Of a stretch of DNA of 64,000 nt, positions 51,906 through 60,418 are shown one piece after another. Position 1 is the first letter of the stretch. Each line of letters starts with the position of its first letter. This stretch comes from Hyphomicrobiales bacterium (GTDB taxonomy: Bacteria; Pseudomonadota; Alphaproteobacteria; Rhizobiales; Rhizobiaceae): positions 182,539-246,538 of the forward strand of contig UBMI01000004.1 of assembly GCA_900466475.1 (NCBI GenBank). Direction: 5' to 3'. The notes under the pieces were generated by a model. That model made no database searches. It had not been told where the DNA came from and saw only the letters and a list, made by a program, of their open reading frames with translations. Both the position numbers and the translations under genes were made by a program.

Positions 51906-52604
51906 ATGTTTGGACGCTCGGTGCTCGGTCTTTCGGCCTTCCTGGTCATGACAGCTTATTCGCTGCCGTCGATGGCGGCCAGTTGCGGCAGCACGGCTTC
52001 GCCGGAGCTCGACTGGCAGGAGTGCAACAAGAAGAACCTGATGCTTCAGGGCAGCGACCTGCAGGGCGCCAACCTCGCCGGCACGGATTTTTCGCTGACC
52101 GATCTCGGCGGCGCCAACCTCAAATCTGCCAATGCGGAAAAAGCAACCCTCGTGCGCGCCTCTCTGGCCGGAGCAAGTGCCCAGGGGGCCAATTTCGGCA
52201 AGATCGAGGCCTACCGCTCCACCTTTGCAGGTGCGGCCGCCGACGGCGCAAGCTTTGCCGGTGCAGAGCTGCAGCGGGCCGATTTCACCGGTGCGCAACT
52301 GACGAAGGCCAATTTCGAGAAAGCCGAGCTTGGCCGCGCCAATTTCGACAAGGCGGTGCTGACGGGCGTCAGCTTCGCGCTCGCCAATCTCTCGCGCGCC
52401 GATCTGACGGGTGCACGTTATGAAGGCCCGATCAGCTTCGACCGTGCCTTCATGTTCCTGACCCGCATCGAGGGGCTGGATCTGTCCGCCGCCACAGGCC
52501 TGCAGCAGGCGCAGATCGATCTTGCCTGTGGCGATTCCTCCACGAAGCTGCCTTCGGGGCTTACCGTCCCGTCAAACTGGCCTTGCCCGCAGGAGCAGGA
52601 TTAA
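51906..52604 (+). CDS. Exported pentapeptide-repeat protein
   Basis: 232 residues. Signal peptide to about residue 24 (PSMAAS). Then roughly 25 pentapeptide units of A(D/N)LxX type (GSDLQGANLAGTDF, GANLKSANAEKATL, ADFTGAQLTKANF) forming a right-handed beta-helix. A C-terminal capping part has CGDSSTKLPSGLTVPSNWPC. GGAGGAGAGG precedes the ATG at 51906; an ATG at 51879 would place a charged stretch before the signal. Function unknown. Confidence 0.88.
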   Translation: MFGRSVLGLSAFLVMTAYSLPSMAASCGSTASPELDWQECNKKNLMLQGSDLQGANLAGTDFSLTDLGGANLKSANAEKATLVRASLAGASAQGANFGKIEAYRSTFAGAAADGASFAGAELQRADFTGAQLTKANFEKAELGRANFDKAVLTGVSFALANLSRADLTGARYEGPISFDRAFMFLTRIEGLDLSAATGLQQAQIDLACGDSSTKLPSGLTVPSNWPCPQEQD

Positions 52605-52605
52605 C

Positions 52606-53352
52606 TCAGGCTAGGCGGCCGACCGGAATGATCTCCCGCGACTGTGCCTGGAAAGGGTTGCCTTCCCAGTCGCCATGCCATGCATCGACGGTTAGCCCGG
52701 CATCGCTGATCATTGCGGCAAGCTTGTCGCGCGGGGTGTAGAGGATTTTCGAACGTCCGGCGAAACGCTCGCCGGTCGAAAGTACGCGATAGCCGTTCTC
52801 GTAGGAAAGAATGCCGCTCGTCTCATCGTAATGCGACTCGTCCGAGGCCTCGATCGCACCAAGCTCCGCATGTTCGAGCTGGCGCACCTTGCTATGACGC
52901 ACGTCGTGCTGTCCAAGAAAACCGGGATTGCGCGTATCGAAGACAAACCGGCCGATGGGACTGAGATGTGCGGCAATTGTCGCAAGGGCGGCGCGCTGGT
53001 CTTCTTCCGTCAGAAAGACCTGGAAAGCGTGGCCCGTCAGCACGATGAGATCGTATTTCTCCCCGAGGCGAATGGTGCGCGCATCACCCTCGATCCATTC
53101 CACCTTGTCGCCGCCTGGCCGCGCCCTGCCGATATCCAGCATGGCGGCGGCTGGGTCCACCCCAGTGACGTCGCGTGTCGCTGCGAGCGCTGCCGTCAGT
53201 TCTCCGGTGCCACAGCCGAGGTCGAGCGCGGAATTGGCGCCTTCCGCAAGCTTCATGCAGAAGTCGAAATCCGGCCCCCAGCGATTGGCGGTATCATAGA
53301 ATTGCGCAAGCGAAGGGTCGCGGTAGAGGGGATCGTCGGAAACTGTGCTCAT
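52606..53352 (-). CDS. Class I SAM-dependent methyltransferase
   Basis: 248 residues. SAM motif I SALDLGCGTGELTAAL, motif II VTGVDPAAAMLDIGRA, EGDARTIRLGEKYDLIVLTG, and a C-terminal beta domain with SYENGYRVLSTGERF. Overlaps the upstream acetyltransferase gene by 4 bp (ATGA), so the pair is translationally coupled. Substrate unknown. Confidence 0.9.
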   Translation of the reverse strand: MSTVSDDPLYRDPSLAQFYDTANRWGPDFDFCMKLAEGANSALDLGCGTGELTAALAATRDVTGVDPAAAMLDIGRARPGGDKVEWIEGDARTIRLGEKYDLIVLTGHAFQVFLTEEDQRAALATIAAHLSPIGRFVFDTRNPGFLGQHDVRHSKVRQLEHAELGAIEASDESHYDETSGILSYENGYRVLSTGERFAGRSKILYTPRDKLAAMISDAGLTVDAWHGDWEGNPFQAQSREIIPVGRLA

Positions 53353-53888
53353 ACGTCTGATGCCCTTTCGCTGATATAGAGATAACGTTCCACCGTCTCG
53401 CCGGCCGCGTTCTGCTTGCTGAAGATCTCTCGCCGCTGATGCACGCGTCCGGCGACCTTCTGCGAGGGAAGATTTTCCAGGCTGACGATACTGACGAGGC
53501 GCGACAGCCCCATGGTCGAAAAGGCATGATCGCGGCAGGCAAGCGCGGCCTCGGTGGCATAGCCCTTGCCCCAGTAATCCGGCCAGAGGTGGTAGCCAAG
53601 CTCGCGCTCCAATCCGCGCGACGTGTCCTGCAGTGTGATCCCGCAGTCGCCGAGCAGTTCGCCGCTCTCGCGATCGATCATCGCCCAGAGGCCGAAACCA
53701 TTTTTCTCATAGCTTCCGAAGGCGAGCCTGTCGAAGAAATCGCGCGTTGCCGCGGCATCCTTCACGGAAGGGTAATATCGCATGCACAGCGGATCGGCGA
53801 AGATGCGCTCGAGCGCCGGCAGGTCCGCGACGGTGATTTCGCGCAACACCAGCCGATCGCTGCGCAGGATTTCGCGGACGATGGACAT
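53349..53888 (-). CDS. RimJ/RimL-type GNAT acetyltransferase
   Basis: 179 residues with SDRLVLREITVADLPALERI, GDCGITLQ, GYHLWPDYWGKGYATEAALA and VSLENLPSQKVAGRV, the pattern of RimJ/RimL-like N-acetyltransferases. Co-translated with the methyltransferase that follows. It diverges from the DAO-type gene at 53964. Confidence 0.92.
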   Translation of the reverse strand: MSIVREILRSDRLVLREITVADLPALERIFADPLCMRYYPSVKDAAATRDFFDRLAFGSYEKNGFGLWAMIDRESGELLGDCGITLQDTSRGLERELGYHLWPDYWGKGYATEAALACRDHAFSTMGLSRLVSIVSLENLPSQKVAGRVHQRREIFSKQNAAGETVERYLYISERASDV

Positions 53889-53963
53889 TGTTTCATCCCT
53901 CTGTCATCCAGCGCGCCTAAGCCCGCCAACTTCTTCAGTCCGCTTTATACGAGAGCTTCCGCC

Positions 53964-55031
53964 ATGGCATCTGCAAAGATACGCGTCATTGTCGTTGGTG
54001 CCGGCGTTGTCGGCGCTTCGCTTGCCTTCCATTTGGCCCGGCGTGGAGCCACTGTCCAAGTCGTGGATGAAAATGAGCAAGCCGGCAGCGGCGTGACGGC
54101 ACGGGCCTTCGGCTGGGTGAATATCATTAATGTCGTGCCGGGAGCCGTCAATTACGGCCTCGTGCAGCAGGCGCTCGCCGACTATACCCGCCTGCAGTCC
54201 GATCTGCCGGATGCCTTTGTCGCCGCGCGTCCCGGTTCCCTGTTCTGGCTCAAAAGCACTGCGGAAACCGAAGACTTCGCCGCAGCCCATCGCGCCGAAG
54301 GGACGGATGTCGAACTGGTCGATGCCGCAAGGATCGCAGCATGGGAGCCCAATCTCCTTGAGCCTCCCGCCTGCGCGATCTTCTCGCCTCGCGATCTCGC
54401 GCTCGATCCTGCAAGGCTGGCGCGGGACCTGATCGATGCCGCCGGCGTGCCCGTTACCTTCCGCCGGAAGGTCGAAAGCCTCATCCTTTCGGGCGATCGG
54501 GTGCGTGGCGTACGTCTGGCCGATGGCACGATCGAGGCCGATCTCGTGATCCTCGCAGGCGGAACAGCGGTCGACCGCCTGACGGAAAGCGTGGATTTCC
54601 AAACGGGCGTCGAAGCCTCACCCTCGATCATCCTGCGCTATAGGTGCGCAGAGCCTGTCGTGAACCGCATTCTCCGCGGCCCCGGCCTGGAAATTCGCCA
54701 ATCAGCGGACAACATGTTGCACGTCGCCAAGGGCTATATCGATGATTCCGCGGAGAACGCACCGGAAAAGGTTGGTGAGCGGATCTTGAAGATCATGCAT
54801 GAGCGCCTGCGCCTGCCCGAAGGCGTCTCATTGGTCGAGGCTGCTGCCGGTTACCGGCCATTCTTCTCCGATGAAATGCCGCGGCTCGGTTTCCTGCCCG
54901 GCATCGAGGGCGCCTATGTCGCCGTCGGTCATCCCGGCGTCATTCTCGCACCGCTGCTCGGACGGCTTGCAGCAGAGCATGTGCTGGAAGACCGGCGCTC
55001 GCCGCTCATCCCATGCGCCGGCCTGATATGA
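53964..55031 (+). CDS. FAD-dependent DAO-family oxidoreductase
   Basis: 355 residues. FAD motif VIVVGAGVVGASLAFHLARR at the N-terminus, GSGVTARAFGWVN, the C-terminal ALGxxP-like AAGYRPFFSDEMPRLGFLPG and VAVGHPGVILAPLLG. Similar to glycine/sarcosine or D-amino-acid oxidases. The ATG at 53964 is the first of the family-like sequence; the frame is open upstream over the opposing acetyltransferase gene. Confidence 0.9.
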   Translation: MASAKIRVIVVGAGVVGASLAFHLARRGATVQVVDENEQAGSGVTARAFGWVNIINVVPGAVNYGLVQQALADYTRLQSDLPDAFVAARPGSLFWLKSTAETEDFAAAHRAEGTDVELVDAARIAAWEPNLLEPPACAIFSPRDLALDPARLARDLIDAAGVPVTFRRKVESLILSGDRVRGVRLADGTIEADLVILAGGTAVDRLTESVDFQTGVEASPSIILRYRCAEPVVNRILRGPGLEIRQSADNMLHVAKGYIDDSAENAPEKVGERILKIMHERLRLPEGVSLVEAAAGYRPFFSDEMPRLGFLPGIEGAYVAVGHPGVILAPLLGRLAAEHVLEDRRSPLIPCAGLI

Positions 55032-55032
55032 A

Positions 55033-55058
55033 AAAAGCGGACCCGTGGGTCCGCTTTT
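55033..55058. terminator. Terminator between converging DAO oxidase and msrB
   Basis: AAAAGCGGACC/GGTCCGCTTTT stem (11-12 bp) with a 2-4 nt loop, followed by CTTTTT; it begins 2 bp after the oxidase stop and works for the plus strand, possibly both. Confidence 0.9.
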
Positions 55059-55076
55059 CTTTTTGGTTTCAATCTT

Positions 55077-55490
55077 TTACTTGCCGGGCTCGAAAACCAT
55101 CGCATGCCCGTTGATGCAGTAGCGAAGGCCGGTCGGCGGCGGTCCGTCCGGGAAGACGTGGCCGAGATGGGCCTCGCAGGTGCCGCAGCGGATTTCCGTG
55201 CGCACCATGCCGTAAGTCGTGTCGCTGTGTTCGGTGACGGACTCCGGAGAGACGGGCTCGAAATAGCTCGGCCAGCCGCATCCGGCATCGAACTTCGTGT
55301 CGGAGCGGAAGAGCGGCGAATTACAGCTGACGCAGCGGTAGAGACCGGTCTCGAAGGAATCCCAGTAGGGACCGGTAAAGGCGCGTTCGGTACCGTGCTG
55401 GCGGGTGATACGGTACTGCTCGGGAGTCAGCAGTTCCTTCCATTCGGCATCGGTCTTGTGGACTTTTGGTGTGGTGGTCGTTTCGGCCAT
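55077..55490 (-). CDS. msrB: Methionine-(R)-sulfoxide reductase B
   Basis: 137 residues. [32 protein letters not shown], zinc Cys pairs CVSC and CGTC, the substrate region [12 protein letters not shown], and catalytic RYCINGHAM. It repairs methionine-R-sulfoxide in proteins with thioredoxin. ATG at 55490 with GGAGCACTCC upstream. Confidence 0.96.
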   Translation of the reverse strand: MAETTTTPKVHKTDAEWKELLTPEQYRITRQHGTERAFTGPYWDSFETGLYRCVSCNSPLFRSDTKFDAGCGWPSYFEPVSPESVTEHSDTTYGMVRTEIRCGTCEAHLGHVFPDGPPPTGLRYCINGHAMVFEPGK

Positions 55491-55639
55491 GGAGTGCTCC
55501 TTTCGCCGATGGGGGCAATCTCTTTTCGTGCGCAAATGTGGTGCGTTGAGCGCAATTGATCAAGACTGGGATCGCGCCTCCAGGAGCTGAACCTGGGGCA
55601 TCGCACGTGATCGGAGATATTTCTGCTCTCGATACGCCC

Positions 55640-56539
55640 CTAAGCAACGAGTAAAGCCTGTATCCTGGGGCAGGAAACCACGAGATCACACAGAACAGCA
55701 AATTCATTCGCGTCGTGAGGCGCAGACGCAAGCCCAAACCAGTTCTGCCCTTCTTCTCGTGGCGCCCATACGAGTCGTTGCTCCAGAAGATAGATGCCGT
55801 AGACGACATCGATCGAATCGCTTCCGGTTAGCCCGAGGCACGTCCGAATGCTATAGGCGGTGAGAGCGGCGTTCAGCACGATCGCAACCTCGACCAGTGC
55901 GGCGCGATAGCCCGGTTGGCGAATGACCTCCACTCCATGAGCCCTTTCCAGCCAGGTCGCTGCGAGCTGGACGATGACCAGTGTGCGGTCCACGATGCAC
56001 CGCAGATCCTTCAGCGGCACGATATGCATGTATTTGGCGGGCTGCAAATAGACATCGACTGCCGTAGAAACGGCGCCGCACCGGCTGTGGCCAAGAACCA
56101 CGATAGACTTGAGACTATCCCCGAGATGGCTGATCGCATAGCTCAGGCTCCCCACGACATCATCTCCGATGCCGTTGCCGGCGGTCCTGACGACGAACAA
56201 GTCGTTCGGGCCCTCGGAAAAGACTAGCTCGACAGGAACACGGGCGTCGGCACAGCCAACAATTGCCGCGAACGGTTGCTGAGCTGGCGCGCCGCTGCCC
56301 CTTGGATAAAGGCCGAGATCCCGCGGGTCGATATCGATACTTAATGTTGTCGCCTTGGAAGATCCGAATCGGGTCAGGAGTTCGGCGAAAGCCCGATTGC
56401 CAGCCTCGAGCCGCAAACGAGCAGCATCTGCATCCTGCGGCAGGGGCCTGTGTGGCGCATCGAACGCGAACCGATAGATCACTTCGGCCAGCAACGCAGA
56501 GGTTTCACACGAATGGTCTTCTGTAGAGCCCTTTGCCAT
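55640..56539 (-). CDS. Beta-class carbonic anhydrase
   Basis: 299 residues. Zinc ligands Cys96 (VGCADARVP), His151 and Cys154 (VLGHSRCGAV), with the Asp98-Arg100 dyad. Also FVVRTAGNGIGDDVVGSLSY. It is longer than the usual 210-230 residues, with an extra N-terminal stretch of about 60 residues and a C-terminal extension. It interconverts CO2 and bicarbonate. GGGGGG precedes the ATG at 56539. The SulP transporter gene upstream on the same strand suggests a bicarbonate link. Confidence 0.9.
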   Translation of the reverse strand: MAKGSTEDHSCETSALLAEVIYRFAFDAPHRPLPQDADAARLRLEAGNRAFAELLTRFGSSKATTLSIDIDPRDLGLYPRGSGAPAQQPFAAIVGCADARVPVELVFSEGPNDLFVVRTAGNGIGDDVVGSLSYAISHLGDSLKSIVVLGHSRCGAVSTAVDVYLQPAKYMHIVPLKDLRCIVDRTLVIVQLAATWLERAHGVEVIRQPGYRAALVEVAIVLNAALTAYSIRTCLGLTGSDSIDVVYGIYLLEQRLVWAPREEGQNWFGLASAPHDANEFAVLCDLVVSCPRIQALLVA

Positions 56540-56572
56540 GTCGACACCCCCCTGCACAGACAGATCCGGCGG

Positions 56573-56616
56573 CTGCGCGCAGTTTGTCGTTGAAAGGACG
56601 TGGTCGCTGCGCGCAG
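56573..56616. repeat. Twin palindromes CTGCGCGCAG
   Basis: The perfect 10-bp palindrome CTGCGCGCAG occurs at 56573-56582 and 56607-56616, each followed by TT, in the 86-bp gap between the carbonic anhydrase start and the small-protein stop. Possible regulator sites or a leader hairpin. Confidence 0.45.
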
Positions 56617-56625
56617 TTGCATTGG

Positions 56626-56826
56626 CTAACAGTTATAGACACCTGCCGCGCATCGCCTTGCGCTCCTGCGGGCAACGCCGGCGACGCTGACGGGTGTCAG
56701 CGGGCGCCCAACCCTGGCCTCTGCGGAAGGCATCAGGTTGAATTCGACCGGAAGGGCGCCGCGAAATTCGATGCTTGAGCCCCCGGCGACTACAGCAAGC
56801 AACGTGATAGCGATCCATTTAAGCAT
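56626..56826 (-). CDS. Small exported protein
   Basis: 66 residues with a signal-like start (MLKWIAITLLAVVAGGSS) and a short basic tail with the segment RPLTPVSVAGVARRSARRC ending in VYNC. GAAAGGAGAG precedes the ATG. I recall similar small exported proteins beside DUF2092 genes in Hyphomicrobiales, as here. The two Cys may form a disulfide. Function unknown. Confidence 0.75.
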   Translation of the reverse strand: MLKWIAITLLAVVAGGSSIEFRGALPVEFNLMPSAEARVGRPLTPVSVAGVARRSARRCAAGVYNC

Positions 56827-56849
56827 GCCGTCTCTCCTTTCAAGTTCGA

Positions 56850-57644
56850 TCATTTCATGGAGAATATCTCTGGCAGTTCGTCAGCGTCTGGAAGCTTGCT
56901 CAAATCCCGCTTTTGAGCCCCGTCGGGCGCCTTGAAGCTGAAGTCGCCTGCCGCCACGTCCGCCCCTGCCTTCCATGACCGTATGTCAATCGTATATTGC
57001 GGAAAGCCTGCGACCTTGGTGCTGGTAACAACGTAGCGGCAAGGGTAGGGGTTCTGTCCCTGGGCAATCCAGATTTGCCAATCCACCCCTTCCTTGGTGC
57101 GAAATGCCAAGTGATCGCATTCCTCGCCGCGTATTACGCCACTCCCGAGATCCTTGACGTCGGTGACCTCGGACATGAGCGCGTCGTAAGGGTGTGAGAT
57201 CAAGATGTCGCCGGCCGGCAGCGGCCGATGGAATTTGTCCCGCAAGGCGTCGATCAGCTGGTCGGTCGTTCCGGGCACTTCCGTCTGAGCGTAAAGGTTG
57301 GCGTCCTTCCCGAGAACCGAGAGTGTCTTGCCGTCGAAAACGATTTCGACGTTAGCGAAGCCGCCCTGGCGTGTGACGTTCAGCTTGTCGGGCCGATTGA
57401 GCTTCACCGCGCCGGAGCTTGCAAGGGCCAGTTTCTGCTTCTGTTTGGTAACGACCTCCAGGCTCGTGTCATATTCGAAGGAGATTGCGTCCTGCGCTGC
57501 CATGTAGTCCGACATCGCCTTTAGCAGGCTCTTCGCTTGTGTGTCGTCTGCCTGGGCGGACGTCGCGCAAGTCAGCGCCGCCAAGGCAAGCCCAGCGGCA
57601 AGCAGGCGGGCATTCTGAAAGGGGTTTTCCGATCGAGATCGCAT
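56850..57644 (-). CDS. DUF2092-domain exported protein
   Basis: 264 residues with a signal peptide (about 1-32, LTCATSAQADD). The mature part fits DUF2092: AQAKSLLKAMSDYMAAQDAI, VTRQGGFANVEIVFDGKTLS, GEECDHLAFRTKEGVDWQIW. It has the LolA-like outer-membrane lipoprotein-carrier look of this family, but no function is established. GGAGGAAAC precedes the ATG. It lies 23 bp upstream of the small exported-protein gene. Confidence 0.88.
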   Translation of the reverse strand: MRSRSENPFQNARLLAAGLALAALTCATSAQADDTQAKSLLKAMSDYMAAQDAISFEYDTSLEVVTKQKQKLALASSGAVKLNRPDKLNVTRQGGFANVEIVFDGKTLSVLGKDANLYAQTEVPGTTDQLIDALRDKFHRPLPAGDILISHPYDALMSEVTDVKDLGSGVIRGEECDHLAFRTKEGVDWQIWIAQGQNPYPCRYVVTSTKVAGFPQYTIDIRSWKAGADVAAGDFSFKAPDGAQKRDLSKLPDADELPEIFSMK

Positions 57645-57871
57645 GGGTGTTTCCTCCGCTAAGATAGTGAGAAGACGACCCGCGTGGCTCAAACAAACGC
57701 GCGGGATGGATTGTCCTACAGCGCTCGTGTGGCCCTCGCTGAGACGGTCCACCAGCGACTTTCGGCTGAAGTAGCTTGCTCCCTCAAAAAGACTGCATTG
57801 CAAAGATTGAAGATGCCAAGGAGAGCAGCGCAGCGACGCACCACCGCGATGCTGTCGGCTCCAGTCCATAC

Positions 57872-59557
57872 CTAGCTGCCGCTCTTTTGCTCCAAATGGC
57901 GTTGCAGAGCGGCATTCATGCTAAAAAAGAGGCGCTCACGGCCGAGCTTGTCGGCGAAACCGGAGGCGCGAAGATAGTCGAGTACATCGGAATTCAATCC
58001 TGCGAGCCACACGGTTATGCCCTGGTCGGTAACGCGGCGTTCGCTCTCAATCATCGTCTGGAGAGCGGAATACTCGATGTCAAAGACCCCGCTCATATCG
58101 AGTGCGAGCACTTTCGGTTTGTATTCAGCTACGAATGCCTGAATCTGATCCGCGACTTGCTGGACGTTGGCGAAAAACAACCGTCCCTCCGGGCGCAGTA
58201 TCAGCAGACCATCAAATGTTTCGTCGTCAGGATGGTCCGAAGACAGCGGCCGGAGCACGTCAGTGCCCGGCTTGCGGCCGATGACGTAAACTTTCGGTTT
58301 CGCCGACTGACTGGCCAAACCGATCAGCGAAAGAACGATCGCGACGACGATGCCCTGAAGCGTACCGAACACGAGCACGCCGAGGAATGCCGCCAGTGCC
58401 CAGCGAAATTCCATTCGCCGCACCTTGCGGATGGCCGCAAATTCCGCCGGAGCAATGAGGCCGACCGAGTAGATGATCACAATCGCGGCAAGCACGGCCT
58501 GTGGTAGCAAACCAAGCAGCGGCGCAAGGAACAGCATGGTGGCCGCAGAAGTCGCAGCAGTGACAAGCGAGGCCGTCTGGGACCGCCCGCCCACTGCGCG
58601 GACGACCGCCGTCTGCGAAGTGCCACCACCTGCGGGCATCGAGCCGAAGAATGCGCCAACCACGTTGGCCGTGCCTGTCGCGAGAAGTTCGCGGTTGGGC
58701 CTGATTGGGGGCTCGGACGGTGCGGCAAACGCCCGACCCGCGGCAATCGTTTCGGTAAAACTCATCAGTGCGATGCCGAGCGCTCCGGGCAAAAGTTGCT
58801 CGACCAAACTGGCGCTCGGGAGAGTGAGTGACGGCAGCGACCGCGGGATGAATCCGACTGTCGCGATACCCAAGGCATTGAGACCGGCGAGCCAGGATAC
58901 CAGAATGCCCGCGCCGACGACCACGAGTGGGGCCGGAGAGTGGGGCCAGAGCCTTTCCATCATCCACAAGGCGATCAGCGCCACGGCTGCAATGGCCAGC
59001 GTAAGCAGCGACGTTTCGGGTATATGCTGGACCACGCTCATGATGTCGCGGAAAAAGCCCGCCTTTTCAATATGCACGCCCAGCAGTTTCGGTATCTGAT
59101 CCAGTACGATCACCAGGCCGATGCCTGCTTTGAAACCGGTTAACACTGGCGATGAAATGAAGTTGGCAACAAACCCCAGGCGCAGCACGGAGGCTGCAAT
59201 GAGGAGAGCCCCGGTCAACGCCACAAGTGTCGCAACGGCGGTGACCAGCTTGCCTGGATCGCCATCTGGAACGGCGGTTCCAAGCTCGGTCCCGGCCAAA
59301 ATGGCAAGGGTGGTGGTCGAACTGACGCTTAGTACGCGTGACGTGCCGAGTAATGCGTAGACAATCATCGGCACGAATGCCGTATAGAGACCGACGCTCA
59401 CCGGCAGCCCGGCAACCGTGGCATAAGCCATGGCCTTGGGCAGTACGACCGCAGCGGCGACAAGGCCCGCCATTATATCGAACCGAAGGCCAGCCGCGAA
59501 CGAGGCACCGCCATCGTTTCTACTGACTGCCATGTGGGTTTCGTGGGACACGGCCAC
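57872..59557 (-). CDS. SulP-family anion transporter with STAS domain
   Basis: 561 residues: 10-12 helices (AAAVVLPKAMAYATVAGLPV, VGLYTAFVPMIVYALLGTSR, GAFFGSMPAGGGTSQTAVVR) and a C-terminal STAS domain (about 440-545, KVLALDMSGVFDIEYSALQT). SulP proteins carry sulfate, bicarbonate or dicarboxylates. Same-strand carbonic anhydrase downstream favours bicarbonate, but other genes lie between. GTG start at 59557 with GGAG; an ATG at 59533 is the alternative. Confidence 0.92.
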   Translation of the reverse strand: MAVSHETHMAVSRNDGGASFAAGLRFDIMAGLVAAAVVLPKAMAYATVAGLPVSVGLYTAFVPMIVYALLGTSRVLSVSSTTTLAILAGTELGTAVPDGDPGKLVTAVATLVALTGALLIAASVLRLGFVANFISSPVLTGFKAGIGLVIVLDQIPKLLGVHIEKAGFFRDIMSVVQHIPETSLLTLAIAAVALIALWMMERLWPHSPAPLVVVGAGILVSWLAGLNALGIATVGFIPRSLPSLTLPSASLVEQLLPGALGIALMSFTETIAAGRAFAAPSEPPIRPNRELLATGTANVVGAFFGSMPAGGGTSQTAVVRAVGGRSQTASLVTAATSAATMLFLAPLLGLLPQAVLAAIVIIYSVGLIAPAEFAAIRKVRRMEFRWALAAFLGVLVFGTLQGIVVAIVLSLIGLASQSAKPKVYVIGRKPGTDVLRPLSSDHPDDETFDGLLILRPEGRLFFANVQQVADQIQAFVAEYKPKVLALDMSGVFDIEYSALQTMIESERRVTDQGITVWLAGLNSDVLDYLRASGFADKLGRERLFFSMNAALQRHLEQKSGS

Positions 59558-60068
59558 TGCTCCGATCGGAAATTCAGTCGCTTTCGTGACATTTCACCGG
59601 GCATTTTGACGATGTCACTATAGCCGCGTCCCGGCGTCAGCGGCTGTCTTGCTCCAGTTCAAAACCTTGTGCTCGCTTCGTAGAAACTCAATTGAATACA
59701 CATGCCACGCACTCTGCCTCAGCAGAGTTGGATGTTTACTGGACGGGTGCGAACTAAAAGAGGTGTCATTATAACGTAAAATACGTGCGAAAAGAAGTGA
59801 GTATGGGGGTCGTTGCTTACATCTTTCTTGCGGTCATCGTAGGAGAACTGATGTTCTCTTGGGACGAAGGCCGTCGCCGCGGTTTTTTCGCCCGCCAATA
59901 GCCGTCTTGGCCTGTCCTGAGAGTGCCTGAGGATGGAAGCCTCGGTGTGATCAAGTCCCCAAAGCAGACTGTGCCGCTTCAGCGCCCCAATTGTCATCTA
60001 CCCAATTCGGGGGAAGACGACGAATCACCCGTGCTTTATCTTTAGTGTGCCATTAAGCTTAATGCTGC
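59558..60068. other. Intergenic region upstream of sulP
   Basis: About 510 bp. It holds the sulP promoter, a hairpin ACTCTGC-CTCA-GCAGAGT (59711-59728) and a 32-codon frame at 59803-59901 (listed separately). I see no tRNA or known riboswitch. Confidence 0.5.
59803..59901 (+). CDS. Possible small membrane peptide
   Basis: 32 codons, ATG to TAG. The product reads VVAYIFLAVIVGELMFSWDE then GRRRGFFARQ: one hydrophobic helix and a basic end, with AGAAGTGAGT as a weak ribosome site. It has the shape of a real single-pass small protein, but length alone cannot prove it. Confidence 0.35.
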   Translation: MGVVAYIFLAVIVGELMFSWDEGRRRGFFARQ

Positions 60069-60290
60069 GTGTTTCGGGGACAAACGGTGTTTCATACTCT
60101 GATGATTGTTCTGTACGGCGCAGTCGCCGCGATTGCCATGGGTGTGACCCTGCTGGAGGGCTGGGTCAATCATGATCGCTGGACGGTGTTCCGTATCGCA
60201 GGGCTGGTCGCCTGTTTGGTCTGGCCGCTGCCGCTCGCTTTCTTCATCCTGCACGGTTCCGTTTTGCGTCTCGCCACGCGCCTTTCCTGA
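60069..60290 (+). CDS. Small two-helix membrane protein
   Basis: 73 codons from a GTG at 60069; a GTG at 60087 behind GGGGACAAACG is an alternative start. Two hydrophobic segments (LMIVLYGAVAAIAMGVTLLE and FRIAGLVACLVWPLPLAFFI). Same strand as the Mrp operon and 128 bp before mrpA. No family recognised. Confidence 0.6.
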   Translation: MFRGQTVFHTLMIVLYGAVAAIAMGVTLLEGWVNHDRWTVFRIAGLVACLVWPLPLAFFILHGSVLRLATRLS

Positions 60291-60418
60291 ACGTCAAGCC
60301 TGTGAACACAGCCCGCATCCATTGCGGGTTGTCGAAATTGCTTGAGGCTATCAGCCGATTCACCTAAGCCTTGAAAAGGCTGATTGCCGGCTTTCATCCG
60401 TGCTCACGGGGAGGGGAC

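Noticed and set aside
59719..59997. 92-codon minus-strand frame upstream of sulP
   Set aside because: No ribosome site, mixed composition, overlaps promoter-like AT-rich sequence.
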